A DNA stretch of 58,556 bases from NCBI GenBank assembly GCA_020447005.1, contig JAGRDO010000057.1, positions 1,089 through 59,644 on the forward strand, read 5' to 3'. Below are positions 44,853 through 54,244 of the stretch, piece after piece (position 1 is the stretch's first letter; every line of letters starts with the position of its first letter). A program made the translations under genes and the position numbers. The notes under the pieces are model-generated. The model did not search any database. It was not told the origin of the DNA and was given only the letters and a program-made list of their open reading frames with translations. The DNA comes from Paracoccaceae bacterium. Its GTDB lineage: Bacteria > Pseudomonadota > Alphaproteobacteria > Rhodobacterales > Rhodobacteraceae.

Positions 44853-47800
44853 TCAGGCGGGCTTTGGGGGATTGGCCTTTTCGGCCAGATCGCGGGCAAT
44901 GGCATAGGCACCCTTGATCTTGTCGCTGTCCCGGCTCCAGTCGCGACGCACGATGACCTTGTTGTCCTTGATCTTGGCCAGCCCGTTCTGCGCCTGAAGG
45001 TAATCGACCAGCCCCGCCGGGTTGGGGAACTTGTCCATATGGAATTGCACGGTCGCGCCCTTCGGTCCGGCATCCAGCCGCCCGATCCAGGCCCGTCGGC
45101 ACATGGCCTTGATCCGCATGACCAGAAGCAGCGTGTTCACCTCTTTCGGCACCGGGCCGAAACGGTCGATCAACTCGGCCGCAAATCCCTCAAGCTCGAC
45201 CTTCGTCGTCAGCGAGGACAGCCGGCGATAAAGGCCAAGCCTGACATCTAGATCGGGAACGTAGCTTTCGGGGATCATCACCGGCACGCCGAGATTGATC
45301 TGCGGCGACCATTGCCCGTCATCTTCGGTGGGCGCATCGATATCGCCCGCCTTGATCCGCGCGATCGTCTCTTCCAGCATCGCCTGATAAAGCTCATATC
45401 CAACCTCGTTGATATGGCCGGACTGCTCTTCGCCAAGGATATTGCCCGCGCCGCGCAGGTCGAGATCCTGGCTGGCCAGCGAAAATCCCGCGCCAAGGCT
45501 GTCAAGGCTGCCAAGAAGCCGCAGGCGCTTTTGCGCGGTGGGCGTCAACGGCATGCGCGGCTTGGTGGTCAGGTAACAATAGGCGCGCAGCTTGGACCGC
45601 CCTACCCGCCCGCGTATCTGGTAGAGCTGGGCCAGCCCGAACATGTCGGCCCGATGCACGATCATCGTGTTCGCGGTCGGGATATCCAGCCCGCTTTCGA
45701 CGATCGACGTGGCCAGAAGCACGTCATACTTGCCGTCATAGAACGCATTCATGCGTTCATCCAGCTCGCCCGCGGCCATCTGGCCATGGGCGACGACATA
45801 GCTGACCTCGGGCACATGGGTTTGCAGGAATTCCTCGATCCCCGGCAGGTCCTTGATCCTTGGGGCAACGTAGAACGACTGCCCGCCCCGATAGCGTTCG
45901 CGCAACAGCGCCTCGCGGATGGTGACGCTGTCGAACTCGCTGACATAGGTGCGGATCGCCAGCCGGTCGACCGGCGGCGTGCCGATGATGCTGAGATCGC
46001 GCACCCCGGTCAGCGACAGTTGCAGGGTGCGCGGGATCGGCGTGGCGGTCAGGGTAAGGACATGAATTTCCGAACGGATTTCCTTCAGCCGTTCCTTGTG
46101 GCCTACGCCGAAATGCTGTTCCTCGTCGATGATCAGAAGGCCGAGGTTGCGGAACTTTACCTGCTTGGCCAGAACCGCATGGGTGCCGATGACGATGTCT
46201 ACCGTCCCCTCGGCCAGCCCGGCGCGGGTCTGGGCGGCATCGCGCGCGGCGACGAAGCGCGACAGGGGGCGCACCGTGATCGCGGTGCCGCGAAACCTTT
46301 CGGCGAAGGTCTTGAAATGCTGCCGCGCCAGCAGCGTTGTCGGGGCGATGACGGCGACCTGCACACCGGAAAGGGCCGCGACGAAGGCGGCGCGCATCGC
46401 CACCTCGGTCTTGCCGAAGCCGACATCCCCGACGATCAGCCTGTCCATCGGGCGCCCCTCGGCCAGATCGCCCACCACCTCGTCGATAGCCGAAAGCTGG
46501 TCGTCGGTCTCCTGATACGGAAAGCGCGCCGAGAAGGCATCATATTCGTGATGCGGCGCCTCAAGGATCGGCGCCTTGCGCAAAAGCCGTTCGGCCGCGA
46601 CCCGCATCAACCGGTCGGCGATGATGCGGATACGTTCCTTCAGCCGCGCTTTCTTGGCCTGCCACGCCCCGCCGCCAAGCCGGTCGAGCAGCCCTTCCTC
46701 ATGGCCATAACGGCTCAGCAGCTCGATATTCTCGACCGGCAGGTAAAGCCGCGTGCCCCCGGCATATTCCAGCGCCACGCAATCATGCGGCGCGCCCAGC
46801 GCGGTGATCGTTTCAAGCCCGGTATAGCGCCCCACCCCGTGATCGACATGGACGACCAGATCGCCCGGTGACAGGGATTGCGCCTCGGTCAGGAAGTTCT
46901 CTGCCTTGCGGCGTTTCTTCGGCCCCCGGATCAGCCTGTCGCCAAGCACGTCCTGTTCGGAGACGACCGTCAGCCCCTTGCCTTCGAACCCATGTTCCAG
47001 CGCCCAGACGACAAGGAAAAGACCGCCCCGCCCCTCTGGAACGTCCCGGACATCGCGGATCAGTTGCGCGCCGTGAAGCTCCTCGTCCTCCAGCAGCCCC
47101 TTCAGCCGTTCCCGCGCGCCATCGGAATAGGAGGCAACGACAACCTGCCCATCGGCGCGTCTGGCGTTAAGATGATCCGCCAGCGCGCTGAAAAGATTTA
47201 CATTTTCAAGTTGTCTTTCGGCCGAAAAATTGCGGCCGATCCGCCCGCCCGCATCGGTGACACCCGGCCCCGTTGCCTGCGGCAGCTCAATCATCCGCAC
47301 CACACGGTGATCCGCGGTCGCGGATGCCCACGCGGCCTCATCAAGGTAAAGCAATCCCGGGGCAGCGGGTTTATAGACCGAATCGAGCCGGTCCTTGCGC
47401 TTCATCGCCTCCAGACGGGTGTCATACTGGTCTTCGATCGCCTCCCAGCGCGACAGATGCGCGCTTGCGATCTGATCGTCGAGCATCACGGTCAGGCCGG
47501 GCAGATAGTCGAAAAGCGTTTCGAGCCTTTCGTGGAAGAAGGGCAGCCAATGCTCCATCCCGGCGTGTTTGCGCCCCGCGCTCACGGCTTCATAAAGGGG
47601 ATCATCCGTGCCGGCCGCGCCGAATTCGATCCGGTAATTCTGGCGAAACCGGGTGATCGCGGCCTCATCCAGAATGACTTCGGACACCGGCGCCAGTTCG
47701 ACAGTGTCAAGCTTGGCGACCGTGCGCTGGGTCGCCGCGTCGAACCGGCGCGCGCCGTCAAGCACATCGCCGAAAAGATCAAGCCGGACCGGCCCGCCTT

Positions 47801-48302
47801 CCCCCGGCGGATAGATGTCGATGATCCCGCCGCGCACGGCATAATCGCCCGGCTCGGTCACGGTCGGGCTTTGCGTGAACCCCATGCGGACAAGAAAACC
47901 GCGAAGCGCGGCCTCATCCAGCCTCTGGCCGACCCTTGCGGTAAATGACGACGCGCGCAGAACCTCGCGCGGGGGCACCCGCTGGGTCGCGGCATTGAGT
48001 GTGGTGAGCAGGATGAACGGCCCGGGCACACCTTGCGCCAATGCGGCAAGCGTTGCCATCCGCGTGGCCGAAGTGTCGGCATTCGGCGATACCCGGTCAT
48101 AGGGCAGGCAATCCCATGCCGGAAAGGTGATGACCAGTGCGTCCGGTGCGAAGAAGGCAAGCGCGGCGCGCATCGCCTCCATCCGCTTGTCATCGCGCGC
48201 GACATGGACGACACCCCTCGCCCGCGCCAGTTCCTGCGCGACAAGGCGGGCATCGAAGCCTTCAGGGGCTCCGGAAACGGTTATGCGGGCGGGTTCGGAC
48301 AT
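44853..48302 (-). CDS. mfd: Transcription-repair coupling factor Mfd
   Basis: A 1149-residue ATP-dependent translocase, equal in length to E. coli Mfd. It removes RNA polymerase stalled at DNA lesions and recruits UvrA. In order: a UvrB-homologous N-terminus (beginning after residue 50, FITFPAWDCLPYDRVSPNAD in part), an RNA polymerase interaction domain (GDLVVHVDHGVGRYTGLETI), the RecG-like motor with Walker A GDVGFGKTEVAMRA and Walker B IIDEEQHFGVGHKERLK, the helicase motif VI region MFGLAQLYQIRGRVGRSK, and the C-terminal D7 domain. AGGTGAAGG precedes the start. It converges on the MFS pump gene. Confidence 0.97.
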   Translation of the reverse strand: MSEPARITVSGAPEGFDARLVAQELARARGVVHVARDDKRMEAMRAALAFFAPDALVITFPAWDCLPYDRVSPNADTSATRMATLAALAQGVPGPFILLTTLNAATQRVPPREVLRASSFTARVGQRLDEAALRGFLVRMGFTQSPTVTEPGDYAVRGGIIDIYPPGEGGPVRLDLFGDVLDGARRFDAATQRTVAKLDTVELAPVSEVILDEAAITRFRQNYRIEFGAAGTDDPLYEAVSAGRKHAGMEHWLPFFHERLETLFDYLPGLTVMLDDQIASAHLSRWEAIEDQYDTRLEAMKRKDRLDSVYKPAAPGLLYLDEAAWASATADHRVVRMIELPQATGPGVTDAGGRIGRNFSAERQLENVNLFSALADHLNARRADGQVVVASYSDGARERLKGLLEDEELHGAQLIRDVRDVPEGRGGLFLVVWALEHGFEGKGLTVVSEQDVLGDRLIRGPKKRRKAENFLTEAQSLSPGDLVVHVDHGVGRYTGLETITALGAPHDCVALEYAGGTRLYLPVENIELLSRYGHEEGLLDRLGGGAWQAKKARLKERIRIIADRLMRVAAERLLRKAPILEAPHHEYDAFSARFPYQETDDQLSAIDEVVGDLAEGRPMDRLIVGDVGFGKTEVAMRAAFVAALSGVQVAVIAPTTLLARQHFKTFAERFRGTAITVRPLSRFVAARDAAQTRAGLAEGTVDIVIGTHAVLAKQVKFRNLGLLIIDEEQHFGVGHKERLKEIRSEIHVLTLTATPIPRTLQLSLTGVRDLSIIGTPPVDRLAIRTYVSEFDSVTIREALLRERYRGGQSFYVAPRIKDLPGIEEFLQTHVPEVSYVVAHGQMAAGELDERMNAFYDGKYDVLLATSIVESGLDIPTANTMIVHRADMFGLAQLYQIRGRVGRSKLRAYCYLTTKPRMPLTPTAQKRLRLLGSLDSLGAGFSLASQDLDLRGAGNILGEEQSGHINEVGYELYQAMLEETIARIKAGDIDAPTEDDGQWSPQINLGVPVMIPESYVPDLDVRLGLYRRLSSLTTKVELEGFAAELIDRFGPVPKEVNTLLLVMRIKAMCRRAWIGRLDAGPKGATVQFHMDKFPNPAGLVDYLQAQNGLAKIKDNKVIVRRDWSRDSDKIKGAYAIARDLAEKANPPKPA

Positions 48303-48333
48303 GTGCCTTCACCTATCCCGCCGCGCGGCGGTG

Positions 48334-48861
48334 TCAACCGGGCAGAACCGAGATATTGAAGTTCTGAAGCATTCCCCAGAACGCGGTGACAAAGATCGAG
48401 ATCATGCCGATCACCTGAACCGAGGCCCGGTGGATCGCCAGACGCTTGCGGAGCGCCTCGCCGGAAATCTCATCGGCTTCGATCCGCCGGGCTGTGGAAA
48501 CGCTGAGCAGTCCGACAAGGCCAAGGGGCAAGGCAATCAGAAAGATCGCCTGACAGAATTCGATCCCGTAGAAAAAGCCCAGGGCCGCCAGAAGCGTCAA
48601 ACCGAAGGCCGCAAGCGCCGTCAGGATCAGACCGGCTTCACGGGCGATGTAAAGAATGCGCACGACATTGACGCGGGCGATATCGTGCAGGTCCTGTTCC
48701 GCCGCGCCGCCGTTGCGCCGGGCGCGCAGGACCATGTCATAGGGAATTCCCAAAACCCAGTGGGATGCGGATGACCATGTGACGGCCAGCGCAATCCAGT
48801 ACCAGAGGTTGGAAAATGATCTGAAATCAATCAGATCGAATATGACTCTGGTCCATTCCAA
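48334..48861 (-). CDS. Multi-pass membrane protein, unknown function
   Basis: A 175-residue protein with three to four membrane helices: LWYWIALAVTWSSASHWVLG (about 19-38), AGLILTALAAFGLTLLAALG (about 76-95), CQAIFLIALPLGLVGLLSV (about 102-120), and VIGMISIFVTAFWGML near the end. Basic loops (RARRNGGAAEQDLHD and ARRIEADEISGEALRKR) lie between. I do not recognise a characterised family. It is 31 bp upstream of mfd on the same strand, so the two may be co-transcribed, and it is divergent from hemB. Confidence 0.65.
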   Translation of the reverse strand: MEWTRVIFDLIDFRSFSNLWYWIALAVTWSSASHWVLGIPYDMVLRARRNGGAAEQDLHDIARVNVVRILYIAREAGLILTALAAFGLTLLAALGFFYGIEFCQAIFLIALPLGLVGLLSVSTARRIEADEISGEALRKRLAIHRASVQVIGMISIFVTAFWGMLQNFNISVLPG

Positions 48862-48976
48862 TTCCCGCCCCCATCTTTTGGCGCGATGCTAGCGCGCCCC
48901 TGCGACGGTTTCCACCCTTGCCGCAGGTGTCAAAGCATGCAACCGGTGGGAAAAGTCAAGAACAGAGCGTTTCCAG

Positions 48977-49981
48977 ATGAACCCCATTTCGGCCCCCTAC
49001 CCCTCTGCACGCTTCCGCCGGTTGCGCAGGACCGGCGCGCTGCGCGCCATGGTCCGCGAGACCCGGCTTGCGGTCTCTGACCTGATCTGGCCGCTTTTCG
49101 TCACCGATGTCGCGGGCGCGGATGCCCCCATCCCGTCGATGCCGGGCGTGTCGCGCCTTACGGTCGATGGTGCCCTGCGGGCCGCGGAACAGGCCATGAC
49201 GCTTGGCATCCCGGCGATCTGCCTTTTTCCCTATACCGACCCGGCGCTGAAGACCGTCACCTGCGAGGACGCCTGGAACCCCGAAAACCTGTCGAACCGG
49301 GCGATCCGCGCGATAAAGGCGCGGATCCCCGAAATCGCGGTGATGACCGACGTCGCGCTTGATCCCTATAATGCGAACGGTCATGACGGGCTGGTCCGGG
49401 ACGGGGTGATCCTGAACGATGAAACGGTCGGGGCCCTGGTCAGGATGGCACTTGCCCAGGCCGAGGCCGGCGCCGATATTCTCGGACCGTCGGACATGAT
49501 GGATGGCCGCATCGGCGCCATGCGGACGGCGCTTGAGGGCGCGGGCCACAAGGATGTGGCGATCCTGTCCTATGCCGCCAAATATGCCAGCGCCTTTTAC
49601 GGCCCCTTCCGCGACGCGGTCGGCGCCTCGGGTGCCCTGAAAGGCGACAAGAAGACCTATCAGATGGATCCGGCCAATCGCCACGAGGCTTTGCGCATAG
49701 TCGCGCGCGACCTAGCCGAGGGCGCGGACATGGTGATGATCAAGCCCGGGATGCCCTATCTCGATATCTGCCGCGAGGTGAAGGATGCCTTCGGGGCGCC
49801 CACTTTCGCCTATCAGGTCTCGGGCGAATACGCGATGCTGAAAGGCGCGGTCCTGAACGGCTGGGTGAAAGAGGACGTGATTCTTGAAAGCCTGCTGGCG
49901 TTCCGGCGGGCGGGCTGCGACGGGATCCTGACCTATTTCGCACCCGATGTCGCGCGGATTCTGGCCGACAAACAGGCCTGA
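48977..49981 (+). CDS. hemB: Porphobilinogen synthase (delta-aminolevulinate dehydratase)
   Basis: A 334-residue enzyme that joins two aminolevulinate molecules to porphobilinogen in heme and chlorophyll synthesis. The two Schiff-base lysines lie in LSYAAKYASAFYGPFR and MVMIKPGMPYLD. Where zinc-type enzymes have three cysteines, this one has DVALDPYNANGHDG, so the zinc site is absent, as in plants and Rhodobacter. SDMMDGRIGAMR is also present. The start at 48977 has a weak ribosome site. It lies alone, divergent from the membrane protein and mfd. Confidence 0.96.
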   Translation: MNPISAPYPSARFRRLRRTGALRAMVRETRLAVSDLIWPLFVTDVAGADAPIPSMPGVSRLTVDGALRAAEQAMTLGIPAICLFPYTDPALKTVTCEDAWNPENLSNRAIRAIKARIPEIAVMTDVALDPYNANGHDGLVRDGVILNDETVGALVRMALAQAEAGADILGPSDMMDGRIGAMRTALEGAGHKDVAILSYAAKYASAFYGPFRDAVGASGALKGDKKTYQMDPANRHEALRIVARDLAEGADMVMIKPGMPYLDICREVKDAFGAPTFAYQVSGEYAMLKGAVLNGWVKEDVILESLLAFRRAGCDGILTYFAPDVARILADKQA

Positions 49982-50029
49982 TGCGCCCGCGCCCGGACAT
50001 TCGCGGCCCGGTTCGGGACACAAGACTTA

Positions 50030-50058
50030 ATGACACCCGTGTCAATCTGGCCTATAGG
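50030..50058 (+). promoter_or_regulatory. Promoter of the SYLF lipoprotein gene with palindrome over -35
   Basis: -35 ATGACA (50030-50035), 17-bp spacer, -10 TATAGG (50053-50058). The palindrome TGACAC-CC-GTGTCA (50031-50044) covers the -35, a good position for a repressor. The regulator is unknown. Confidence 0.5.
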
Positions 50059-50112
50059 TAGATCGGAACCCGCAGATAAGCGGGCGGCATTGAAATTGAG
50101 CGGAGCAGAGAG

Positions 50113-50670
50113 ATGAGCGGAATTTCCCGTAGGAATATCCTGATTTCGGGTGGCGCCCTTGCGGGTCTGGCGGCATGCGGCAATGGCATCGGCGGAAACG
50201 GGGCGGCGAAACTTGACGCGCGCGTGGACGCCGCGCGCGATTACCTGCGCACCAACTTTCCGGGGGCGGCCGAGACAATGTCGAAAGCCGTCGGTATTCT
50301 CTATGTGCCGCTGGTGACAGAGGCGGGCCTGTTCTTCGGAGGGGCTTACGGGCGCGGCGCCCTTCGGATCAACGATGTGACGGTCGACTATTATTCCGCG
50401 ACGCAGGCCAGCTACGGGATTCAGATCGGCGCGCAGCAATATGCCCATGCGCTCATGTTCATGACGCAGGAATCGCTTGCCAACTTCCGGGCCTCGGATG
50501 GCTGGGCGGCGGGCGCGGATCTTGAATATGCCCTGCCCGATCGCGGCGGCTCGGCCGGGGTCGAGACGACGACGACGCTCGCGCCGGTCATCGCCTATGT
50601 CTACGGGCAGGCGGGCTTTATCGCGGGGGCGACGGTCAAGGGCACCAAATACACAAGGATCATTCCCTGA
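50113..50670 (+). CDS. SYLF (YSC84-like) domain lipoprotein
   Basis: A 185-residue exported lipoprotein. The N-terminus MSGISRRNILISGGALAGLA has twin arginines and ends in the lipobox LAAC (Cys22), so it may go out by the Tat route before lipidation. The rest is the lipid-binding SYLF domain: KAVGILYVPLVTEAGLFFGG, YGRGALRINDVTVDYYSATQ, YGIQIGAQQYAHALMFMT, and the terminal AYVYGQAGFIAGATVKGTKY. SYLF proteins bind phosphoinositides in eukaryotes; the bacterial role is unclear. It has its own promoter and a downstream hairpin, so it is a single-gene unit. Confidence 0.85.
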   Translation: MSGISRRNILISGGALAGLAACGNGIGGNGAAKLDARVDAARDYLRTNFPGAAETMSKAVGILYVPLVTEAGLFFGGAYGRGALRINDVTVDYYSATQASYGIQIGAQQYAHALMFMTQESLANFRASDGWAAGADLEYALPDRGGSAGVETTTTLAPVIAYVYGQAGFIAGATVKGTKYTRIIP

Positions 50671-50681
50671 CGCGGGCGGGC

Positions 50682-50700
50682 GGGGCGGCTGCGCCGCCCC
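50682..50700. terminator. Hairpin after the SYLF gene
   Basis: GGGGCGGC (50682-50689) pairs with GCCGCCCC (50693-50700) around TGC. It lies just past the SYLF stop. No T-run follows, so it may terminate weakly or protect the 3' end. Confidence 0.5.
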
Positions 50701-50775
50701 AGGAAGGTATTTGGGCCACGATGAAAGGCCATGTCATCGTCCTGGCCCGGGTAGTGTCGCCGGTGGCGGCCCCGA

Positions 50776-51648
50776 TCAGCCCGGCGCCCTGAGCCGGGCA
50801 ATAAGGCTCGACGTGTCCCAGCGCCCGCCGCCCATTTTCTGGACGTCCTTGTAGAACTGATCGACGAGGGCGGTAACGGGCAGGCTTGCGCCGTTTTCCT
50901 CTGCGGTGGCGAGGCAGATGCCCAGATCCTTGCGCATCCAGTCGACGGCAAAACCGTAGTCGAACTTGCCGTCCTTCATTGTCTTGTGCCGGTTCGCCAT
51001 CTGCCAGCTGCCCGCGGCCCCCTGGCTGATCACCTCGACCAGCGCTTCGATGTCGAGCCCGGAGCGTTCGGCGAAATGCAGCCCCTCCGACAGGCCCTGC
51101 ACCAGTCCGGCGATGCAGATCTGGTTGACCATCTTGGCCAGTTGGCCGGCCCCCGAGGGGCCAAGCAGGCGGCAGATGCGGGCATAGGCCGCGATGACCG
51201 GTTCGGCAGCGGCATAGGCTTCCGCCTCGCCGCCGCACATCACCGAAAGCACGCCATTCTCGGCCCCCGCCTGCCCCCCCGAGACGGGTGCATCCACATA
51301 GCCGAGCCCAAGTTCGCGGGCCCGGGAGGAAAGGTCGCGGGTCACCGCGGCGGAGACGGTCGTGTGATCGACGAGGATGGCCCCCCGCCCCATTCCCGCG
51401 AGGGCGCCGTCGGGGCCGAGGCAGACCGATCTGAGATCGTCGTCATTGCCGACGCAGGTCATGACAAACTCCGCGCCCCTCGCCGCGGCCGCGGGGGTGG
51501 CTGCGGCCTTGTGGCCGTGGGTCTTGACCCATCGGTCCGATTTCGCTGCCGTCCGGTTGTAGACGGTGACGTCATGTCCCTTGGCCGCAAGGTGCCCGGC
51601 CATGGGAAAGCCCATGACGCCCAATCCCAGAAATGCCACCTTCGCCAT
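50776..51648 (-). CDS. NAD(P)-dependent beta-hydroxyacid dehydrogenase (3-hydroxyisobutyrate dehydrogenase-like)
   Basis: A 290-residue two-domain enzyme. The Rossmann motif is FLGLGVMGFPMAGHLA; the substrate loop is DAPVSGGQAGAENG; the catalytic Lys lies in GQLAKMVNQICIAG; the end MRKDLGICLATAEENGASLP is characteristic. Family members oxidise 3-hydroxyisobutyrate, tartronate semialdehyde, glyoxylate or similar. The substrate here is open. GGGGGATC precedes the start at 51648; longer frames are not coding. It is divergent from the penicillin acylase-family gene across 122 bp. Confidence 0.9.
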   Translation of the reverse strand: MAKVAFLGLGVMGFPMAGHLAAKGHDVTVYNRTAAKSDRWVKTHGHKAAATPAAAARGAEFVMTCVGNDDDLRSVCLGPDGALAGMGRGAILVDHTTVSAAVTRDLSSRARELGLGYVDAPVSGGQAGAENGVLSVMCGGEAEAYAAAEPVIAAYARICRLLGPSGAGQLAKMVNQICIAGLVQGLSEGLHFAERSGLDIEALVEVISQGAAGSWQMANRHKTMKDGKFDYGFAVDWMRKDLGICLATAEENGASLPVTALVDQFYKDVQKMGGGRWDTSSLIARLRAPG

Positions 51649-51770
51649 TCGATCCCCCAAAGGTCGTTGCGGTTCTTGCCGATCTGTCCTAGTTACCCGC
51701 CCTGAGCCCGTCGTCAACCGCGACGGCCAAACTCGGTGCCTTTTCGTGGCTTGGACCCGCCGGTAAACCC

Positions 51771-54236
51771 ATGTTGACCGCATTTCGCTGGCTTTTGCGC
51801 ATATTTTCGGGGCTTGTGGTGCTGGCGATCGCCGCGACCGGGCTGGCCTATTACTTTGCCGTCCGTTCGCTGCCCGATTACGACGAGGATTTTGCGCTGG
51901 GCGGGATTTCGCAACCTGTCGAGATCGTGCGCGATACGGCCGACGTCCCGCATGTCTTCGCCATGACCGACGCGGATGTGTATTTCGGCCTTGGCTTTGC
52001 GCATGCGCAGGATCGTCTTTGGCAGATGACGATGCTGCGGCGCACGGTTCAGGGCCGGCTTTCGGAAGTCTTCGGGCCCTCGACGCTTGCGACGGATGAG
52101 CTGATGCGCAGGCTCGATCTCTACGGGCTTGCCCAACAGTCCGTCGCGTCTCAGGACGGCGAGACGCAGGCGGCGCTCGAAGCCTATTCGCGCGGCGTCA
52201 ATGCCTGGATCGAGATCGTGAACCGTGAGGCGAAGGGGCGCGGCGCGCCGGAGTTCTTTCTGTTCTCGAACGAGGTTGCCTATTGGCAGCCGGCGGATTC
52301 CATTGCGCTGATGAAGCTGATGGCCTTCCGGGCTTCGGCACAGATCGAAACCGAGGTCCTGCGCGCCCGGGTTTCGCTTTTGTCGCAGGATTGGGTGCGT
52401 GACATCATGCCCGACGCGCCGGGCGACGGTGTGGCCGCGCTGCCGCCTTTCGCGGCGCTCGTTCCGGGGGTGGCGCGATCCTATGCGGCGCTGCGGTCCG
52501 ACGCGCTGCCAATGCTGGGGTTGCGGGGGCGGGCCTCTGCCGGGGCGTCGAATGCCTGGGCGGCGGCGCCGGCGCGCGCGGCTGCGGGCGGGTCGCTTCT
52601 GGCCAATGACCCGCACCTTGATTTTACCGCGCCGACGCTTTGGTACCTGGCGCGGCTGGAACTGGCGAAAGGCGGCGTCATCGGCGCCACGATACCGGGC
52701 ATTCCGGCGGTCCTTGCCGGGCGCAATGCCAATTTCGGCTGGGGGATCAGCACCGCCTGGGCGGACGATCAGGACCTTCGCATGGAAGAGGTGAACCCCG
52801 CCGATCCCGCGCGCTACCGGACCGAACTGGGCTGGGCGGCCTTTGCGACACGCAAGGCCATCATCGCGGTGAAGGATGCTCCGCCGGTCACGATCGACCT
52901 GCAATGGACCGTCAACGGTCCTGTCTTGCCCGGCAAGTACTTCAACCTCGACAGTGTCACCCCGGCGGGCCATGTCGCGGCGCTGAGCTGGACCGCGCTT
53001 GACCCGGCGGACACGTCGATGACGGCGGCGCTTCATCTGCAGCAGGCCCAGTCCGTCAATGAGGGGATTGCGGCGGGATCGGATTTCATCGCCCCGGCGC
53101 AGAACGTGACCATGGCCGATCATCACGGGGTCGCGATGGCGCTTTTCGGGGCCTTGCCGGCCCGCAATGCCGCGATGCGGGGCCAGGGGCGGTTGCCGGC
53201 GCTTGGCTGGATGAACGAGAACCGCTGGTCCGGACGGCTTCCCTACGGTTCGAACCCCCGCTTCGTCGATCCCGCAGGCGGGATCATCGGCAATACCAAC
53301 AACAAGATCGTCGATCGCCCCTTTCCGCGCCATGTCAGCTTCGACTGGGGCGATACCCAGCGCGTCCAGCGGTGGACCCGGCTGATGCAGGAGCGCGAGG
53401 TTCACAGCCGCGAAAGCTTCATTTCGGCGCAGCTTGACACGACATCGCCCGCCGCCCGGACGATCCTGCCGCTGATTGCCGCCGATCTGTGGTTCACCGG
53501 CGAGGCCGCGCCCGCGGGAACGCCCGAGCGCCTGCGCCAGCGGGCGCTGGAACTGTTGGCCGAGTGGGGGGGCGACATGAACGAACACCTGCCCGAGCCA
53601 TTGATCTACGCCGCCTGGGTGCGGGCCTTGCAGAACCGGCTGATCCGGGATGAGCTTGGCCCGCTGGCCTCATCGTTCAGCCATGTCGAGCCGCTTTTCA
53701 TCGAGCGGGTGTACCGGGATATCGACGGCGCCTCGCGCTGGTGCGACATCCTGCAATCCGCGCCGGTCGAGACCTGCACCGACATCGCGCGCATGTCGCT
53801 TGACGACGCGCTTCTTGAACTCAGCGAACGGTATGGCCCCAATGCCGAGGCATGGCGCTGGGGCGATGCGCATCAGGCCGCGCAGGATCATCCGGTTCTG
53901 GGTCGCACGCCGTTTCTGAAATGGATCGTGAATATCCGCCAGTCGACAAGTGGAGGCGATTACACGCTTGACCGGGGCCAGACCCTTGGGGACGGGCCCG
54001 AACCCTATCTGAACGTCAACGGCGCGGGCTATCGCGGTGTCTATGACTTTGACGATCCCGACAGTTCGGTGTTCATCATCTCGACCGGCCAGTCCGGGCA
54101 TCCGTTCTCGCGCCATTACGATGACATGAGCGAACTTTGGCGGCGGGGCGAATATGTGCCGATGTCGCTCGATCCCAATCTGGCCCGCGCGGCGGCGAGT
54201 GGGACGACGTTCCTTCGCCCTGCCCCGTCCCAATAA
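51771..54236 (+). CDS. Penicillin acylase family Ntn-hydrolase (acyl-homoserine-lactone acylase-like)
   Basis: 821 residues. An N-terminal hydrophobic signal or anchor (residues about 8-30) sends it to the periplasm. The proenzyme is split autocatalytically before the nucleophile Ser260 (RASAGASNAWAAAP), leaving an alpha chain, a linker and a beta chain. Family motifs: GLGFAHAQDRLWQM, GGSLLANDPHLDF, WGISTAWADDQDL and the late NGAGYRGVYDFDDPDSSVF. Members cleave penicillins, cephalosporins or acyl-homoserine lactones. With a LuxR solo in the window, AHL cleavage is conceivable, but that is speculative. The ribosome site is weak. Confidence 0.92.
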   Translation: MLTAFRWLLRIFSGLVVLAIAATGLAYYFAVRSLPDYDEDFALGGISQPVEIVRDTADVPHVFAMTDADVYFGLGFAHAQDRLWQMTMLRRTVQGRLSEVFGPSTLATDELMRRLDLYGLAQQSVASQDGETQAALEAYSRGVNAWIEIVNREAKGRGAPEFFLFSNEVAYWQPADSIALMKLMAFRASAQIETEVLRARVSLLSQDWVRDIMPDAPGDGVAALPPFAALVPGVARSYAALRSDALPMLGLRGRASAGASNAWAAAPARAAAGGSLLANDPHLDFTAPTLWYLARLELAKGGVIGATIPGIPAVLAGRNANFGWGISTAWADDQDLRMEEVNPADPARYRTELGWAAFATRKAIIAVKDAPPVTIDLQWTVNGPVLPGKYFNLDSVTPAGHVAALSWTALDPADTSMTAALHLQQAQSVNEGIAAGSDFIAPAQNVTMADHHGVAMALFGALPARNAAMRGQGRLPALGWMNENRWSGRLPYGSNPRFVDPAGGIIGNTNNKIVDRPFPRHVSFDWGDTQRVQRWTRLMQEREVHSRESFISAQLDTTSPAARTILPLIAADLWFTGEAAPAGTPERLRQRALELLAEWGGDMNEHLPEPLIYAAWVRALQNRLIRDELGPLASSFSHVEPLFIERVYRDIDGASRWCDILQSAPVETCTDIARMSLDDALLELSERYGPNAEAWRWGDAHQAAQDHPVLGRTPFLKWIVNIRQSTSGGDYTLDRGQTLGDGPEPYLNVNGAGYRGVYDFDDPDSSVFIISTGQSGHPFSRHYDDMSELWRRGEYVPMSLDPNLARAAASGTTFLRPAPSQ

Positions 54237-54244
54237 GCCGGTTT

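Noticed and set aside
45312-47948. Two long plus-strand open frames (519 and 356 codons) inside mfd
   Set aside because: Both lie antisense to mfd, whose full-length identity is certain.
51714-53588. A 624-codon minus-strand open frame inside the penicillin acylase-family gene
   Set aside because: It is antisense, with very high Arg and Gln content and no motif.
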